A stretch of DNA of 47,203 nt from Nitrospirota bacterium (GTDB lineage Bacteria > Nitrospirota > Nitrospiria > JACQBW01): contig JACQBW010000019.1 in the NCBI GenBank assembly GCA_016194305.1, positions 1 through 47,203 on the forward strand, in the 5' to 3' direction. The notes under the pieces are model-generated. The model saw nothing but the letters and a program-made list of their open reading frames with translations. It had not been told where the DNA came from and did not search any database. The position numbers and the translations under genes are program-made. Below, piece after piece: positions 45,801 through 47,203 of the stretch (its first letter is position 1; each line of letters opens with the position of its first letter).

Positions 45801-46484
45801 TCACACAAGCATCGGAACCTTGAGAGACTCTGCCCACGCTTCTCCAATGTCATAACCCTTCTGGATCGTCTGGAGATTTTTCTGAAGAAGTTGTTCCTTT
45901 TTGGCGAATTTCTTCTTGATTGCTTCGTCAAGGGTCGCGGTGCCGCCGGAGGCAACATATTTCTTTCCAAACCGGTCTTGCAGGGCCTTGTCCATGGATT
46001 CCATTTTTACGACTTTCGTCGAACCCACCAGCGCACCAAGCATCGCCATATTCGTGGCTAACTCTGTCCCGGCGACATCGACCGCAATTTGAGTGGCATC
46101 TATGTATAGCAGTTTCGCATCCAGATCATTCAGCCTTTCTACGTCTTCCTCACTCAAGATGGGATGATCCGTGTTGATAATCACGATTCCTCCCCGCTTC
46201 AATCCGGAATAAAACGGCATGGTGTAACATTTTCCCTGGGTATAAACCTGCGGATGATAGAGCATAATGATATCGGGATAAACAATCTCACCCCGGTCAT
46301 AAATTTTTTGATCTGCAATCCGAACATAACTTTCCGCCGGAGCCATACGCTTTTCAGCCCCAAAGAAGGGATTCGAGATCGCATTTCTTCCTTCTTTAGA
46401 AACAGCGGTTGCCAAAACATGCGCCGATGTCACAGCGCCCTGACCTCCCAGTCCCGAGATCCGAACATTGATTCTTTTTCTCAT
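45801..46484 (-). CDS. 2-oxoacid:ferredoxin oxidoreductase gamma subunit
   Basis: A 227-residue subunit with the pyruvate/ketoisovalerate oxidoreductase gamma fold: RISGLGGQGAVTSAHVLATA near 8-27, NPFFGAEKRMAPAESYVRI near 38-56, and LGALVGSTKVV. It binds the CoA-related part of the reaction and links the alpha and beta chains. The enzyme splits (or in the reverse direction makes) a 2-oxoacid such as pyruvate or 2-oxoglutarate with coenzyme A and ferredoxin. The C-terminal ~40 residues (AIKKKFAKKEQLLQKNLQTIQKGYDIGEAW; shortened: KKKFAKKEQLLQKNLQTI) form a charged extension. Which oxoacid is used cannot be read from the sequence. It follows the beta gene by two bases. Confidence 0.88.
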   Translation of the reverse strand: MRKRINVRISGLGGQGAVTSAHVLATAVSKEGRNAISNPFFGAEKRMAPAESYVRIADQKIYDRGEIVYPDIIMLYHPQVYTQGKCYTMPFYSGLKRGGIVIINTDHPILSEEDVERLNDLDAKLLYIDATQIAVDVAGTELATNMAMLGALVGSTKVVKMESMDKALQDRFGKKYVASGGTATLDEAIKKKFAKKEQLLQKNLQTIQKGYDIGEAWAESLKVPMLV

Positions 46485-46486
46485 TT

Positions 46487-47203
46487 TTATTTTACTCCCG
46501 CCGGGGCCGGGGTTCCGATCTTGGGAGCCGCAGCGGCCTTTTTCTTGGCATCTAATTCAGCAAGATAGGCTTTTGCTTCGTCTGTCATGTATTCCCTAAA
46601 TGCAAATCGATCACTGGGACCCTCGGAATCTCTCATCTCCTGAAGGCCTTCCATACTCTGCTTTCCGATTTCAAGAATACATGGCGTATAAATCTGCACA
46701 TAAGTCGGTCCAATGGTCCTCGCGATCATGACCGCATTTTTCAATACCCGTTCAACAAGATTTGGCTTGCTGACGGTCAGAATTGCCACATAGGCGCATC
46801 CGGATTCTTTGGCAATTTCAGGCATTCTCACTTTATTAAATTTCTTGCCCTGCGGGGCCATCTTCATCACGAAACCTTTTTGGGTGAGGCCGCTCTCCTG
46901 GCCTCCGGTATTTGCGTAAAGTTCGTTATCAAAACAGATTGTCGTGAATTTTTCCTGGCGAAACCAGGATTGAAGAGTCATATCAAGACCGATATCGACC
47001 GTTGCGCCGTCACCGGCCAAAACAACCACATCCTTTTCCTTTTCCGGAAACCTCAGTTTCAGGGCTCTTTTCAGGCCAGACGCAACCGAGTTCTGATTTC
47101 CAAAAAGAGAGTGAATATTGTGTACTGCGACATGCGGGAAAACAAGGCTTGTACATCCTGTGGAGCCGACCATCACCGTATCTTCAGGGTTGGGCAGGGA
47201 AGC
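46487..47203 (-). CDS. 2-oxoacid:ferredoxin oxidoreductase beta (TPP-binding) subunit, N-terminus outside window
   Basis: The frame enters from the right edge without a start codon, so about 60 N-terminal residues are missing compared with the usual ~300; an internal GTG/ATG at 47176 is not the true start. The TPP/magnesium-binding region is clear: LAGDGATVDIGLDMT, FTTICFDNELYANTGGQESG. It bears thiamine diphosphate and attacks the 2-oxoacid. The C-terminus carries an unusual Ala/Pro/Lys-rich tail (KKKAAAAPKIGTPAPAG). The alpha subunit probably lies just outside the window. The order beta-gamma-delta resembles the four- or five-subunit enzymes of Hydrogenobacter and Nitrospira. Confidence 0.88.
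   Translation of the reverse strand, partial: ASLPNPEDTVMVGSTGCTSLVFPHVAVHNIHSLFGNQNSVASGLKRALKLRFPEKEKDVVVLAGDGATVDIGLDMTLQSWFRQEKFTTICFDNELYANTGGQESGLTQKGFVMKMAPQGKKFNKVRMPEIAKESGCAYVAILTVSKPNLVERVLKNAVMIARTIGPTYVQIYTPCILEIGKQSMEGLQEMRDSEGPSDRFAFREYMTDEAKAYLAELDAKKKAAAAPKIGTPAPAGVK

Overview
The window comes from a diderm (Gram-negative-type) bacterium. It carries all four steps of Kdo synthesis and activation, a heptose kinase, a lauroyl-type acyltransferase, cytochrome c and lipoprotein signals. A two-subunit biotin carboxylase, a multi-subunit 2-oxoacid:ferredoxin oxidoreductase and a family of ~124-bp inverted-repeat elements with a GGCCGCAG/GGCGTAC core would fit Nitrospirota or a neighbouring lineage. 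That placement is inference from gene content and memory, not a phylogenetic result. Nearly every gene lies on the minus strand; only a 614-residue protein of unknown function and xerD are on the plus strand. There is no insertion sequence, prophage or CRISPR array.

Left region (1-11930): three surface or secreted proteins. A partial membrane-anchored protein at the left edge and a complete 2382-residue protein share an N-terminal module of DGTNY-type blades, so they look like diverged duplicates. The 2382-residue protein adds seven FG-GAP (integrin-like) blades and eleven fibronectin type III domains. A lipoprotein gene starts one base after its stop codon.

Middle region (12185-32625): a NUDIX hydrolase, a monohaem cytochrome c, an oligopeptide-type ABC transporter (oppA, oppB, oppC, without ATPases), the unknown 614-residue protein, a metal ABC importer (ATPase, permease with a His-rich tail, binding protein) behind a perfect 28-bp palindrome, a CooT-like nickel protein, scpA/scpB, trpS, an M50 protease, a two-subunit pyruvate (or 2-oxoglutarate) carboxylase, a TPR/periplasmic-binding lipoprotein-synthesis-type protein and xerD. 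A gene-free stretch after xerD holds two perfect DnaA boxes.

Right region (32626-47203): apt and an RpoS-like sigma factor, tRNA-Pro(CGG), then a long minus-strand cluster lepA-lepB-rfaE1-kdsB-pyrG-kdsA-kdsD-kdsC-lpxL-like-pgsA-plsY. It combines protein export, CTP supply, Kdo/heptose synthesis and phospholipid synthesis, that is, envelope construction. lepA is preceded by a consensus sigma-70 promoter so close to its ATG that the mRNA should be almost leaderless. The right edge holds the beta (partial), gamma and delta subunits of a 2-oxoacid:ferredoxin oxidoreductase with its own terminator.

The strongest candidates for something not yet described are the four dispersed inverted-repeat elements (19060, 29171, 34141, 37178), the 28-bp palindrome at 22073-22100, and the unknown 614-residue protein.
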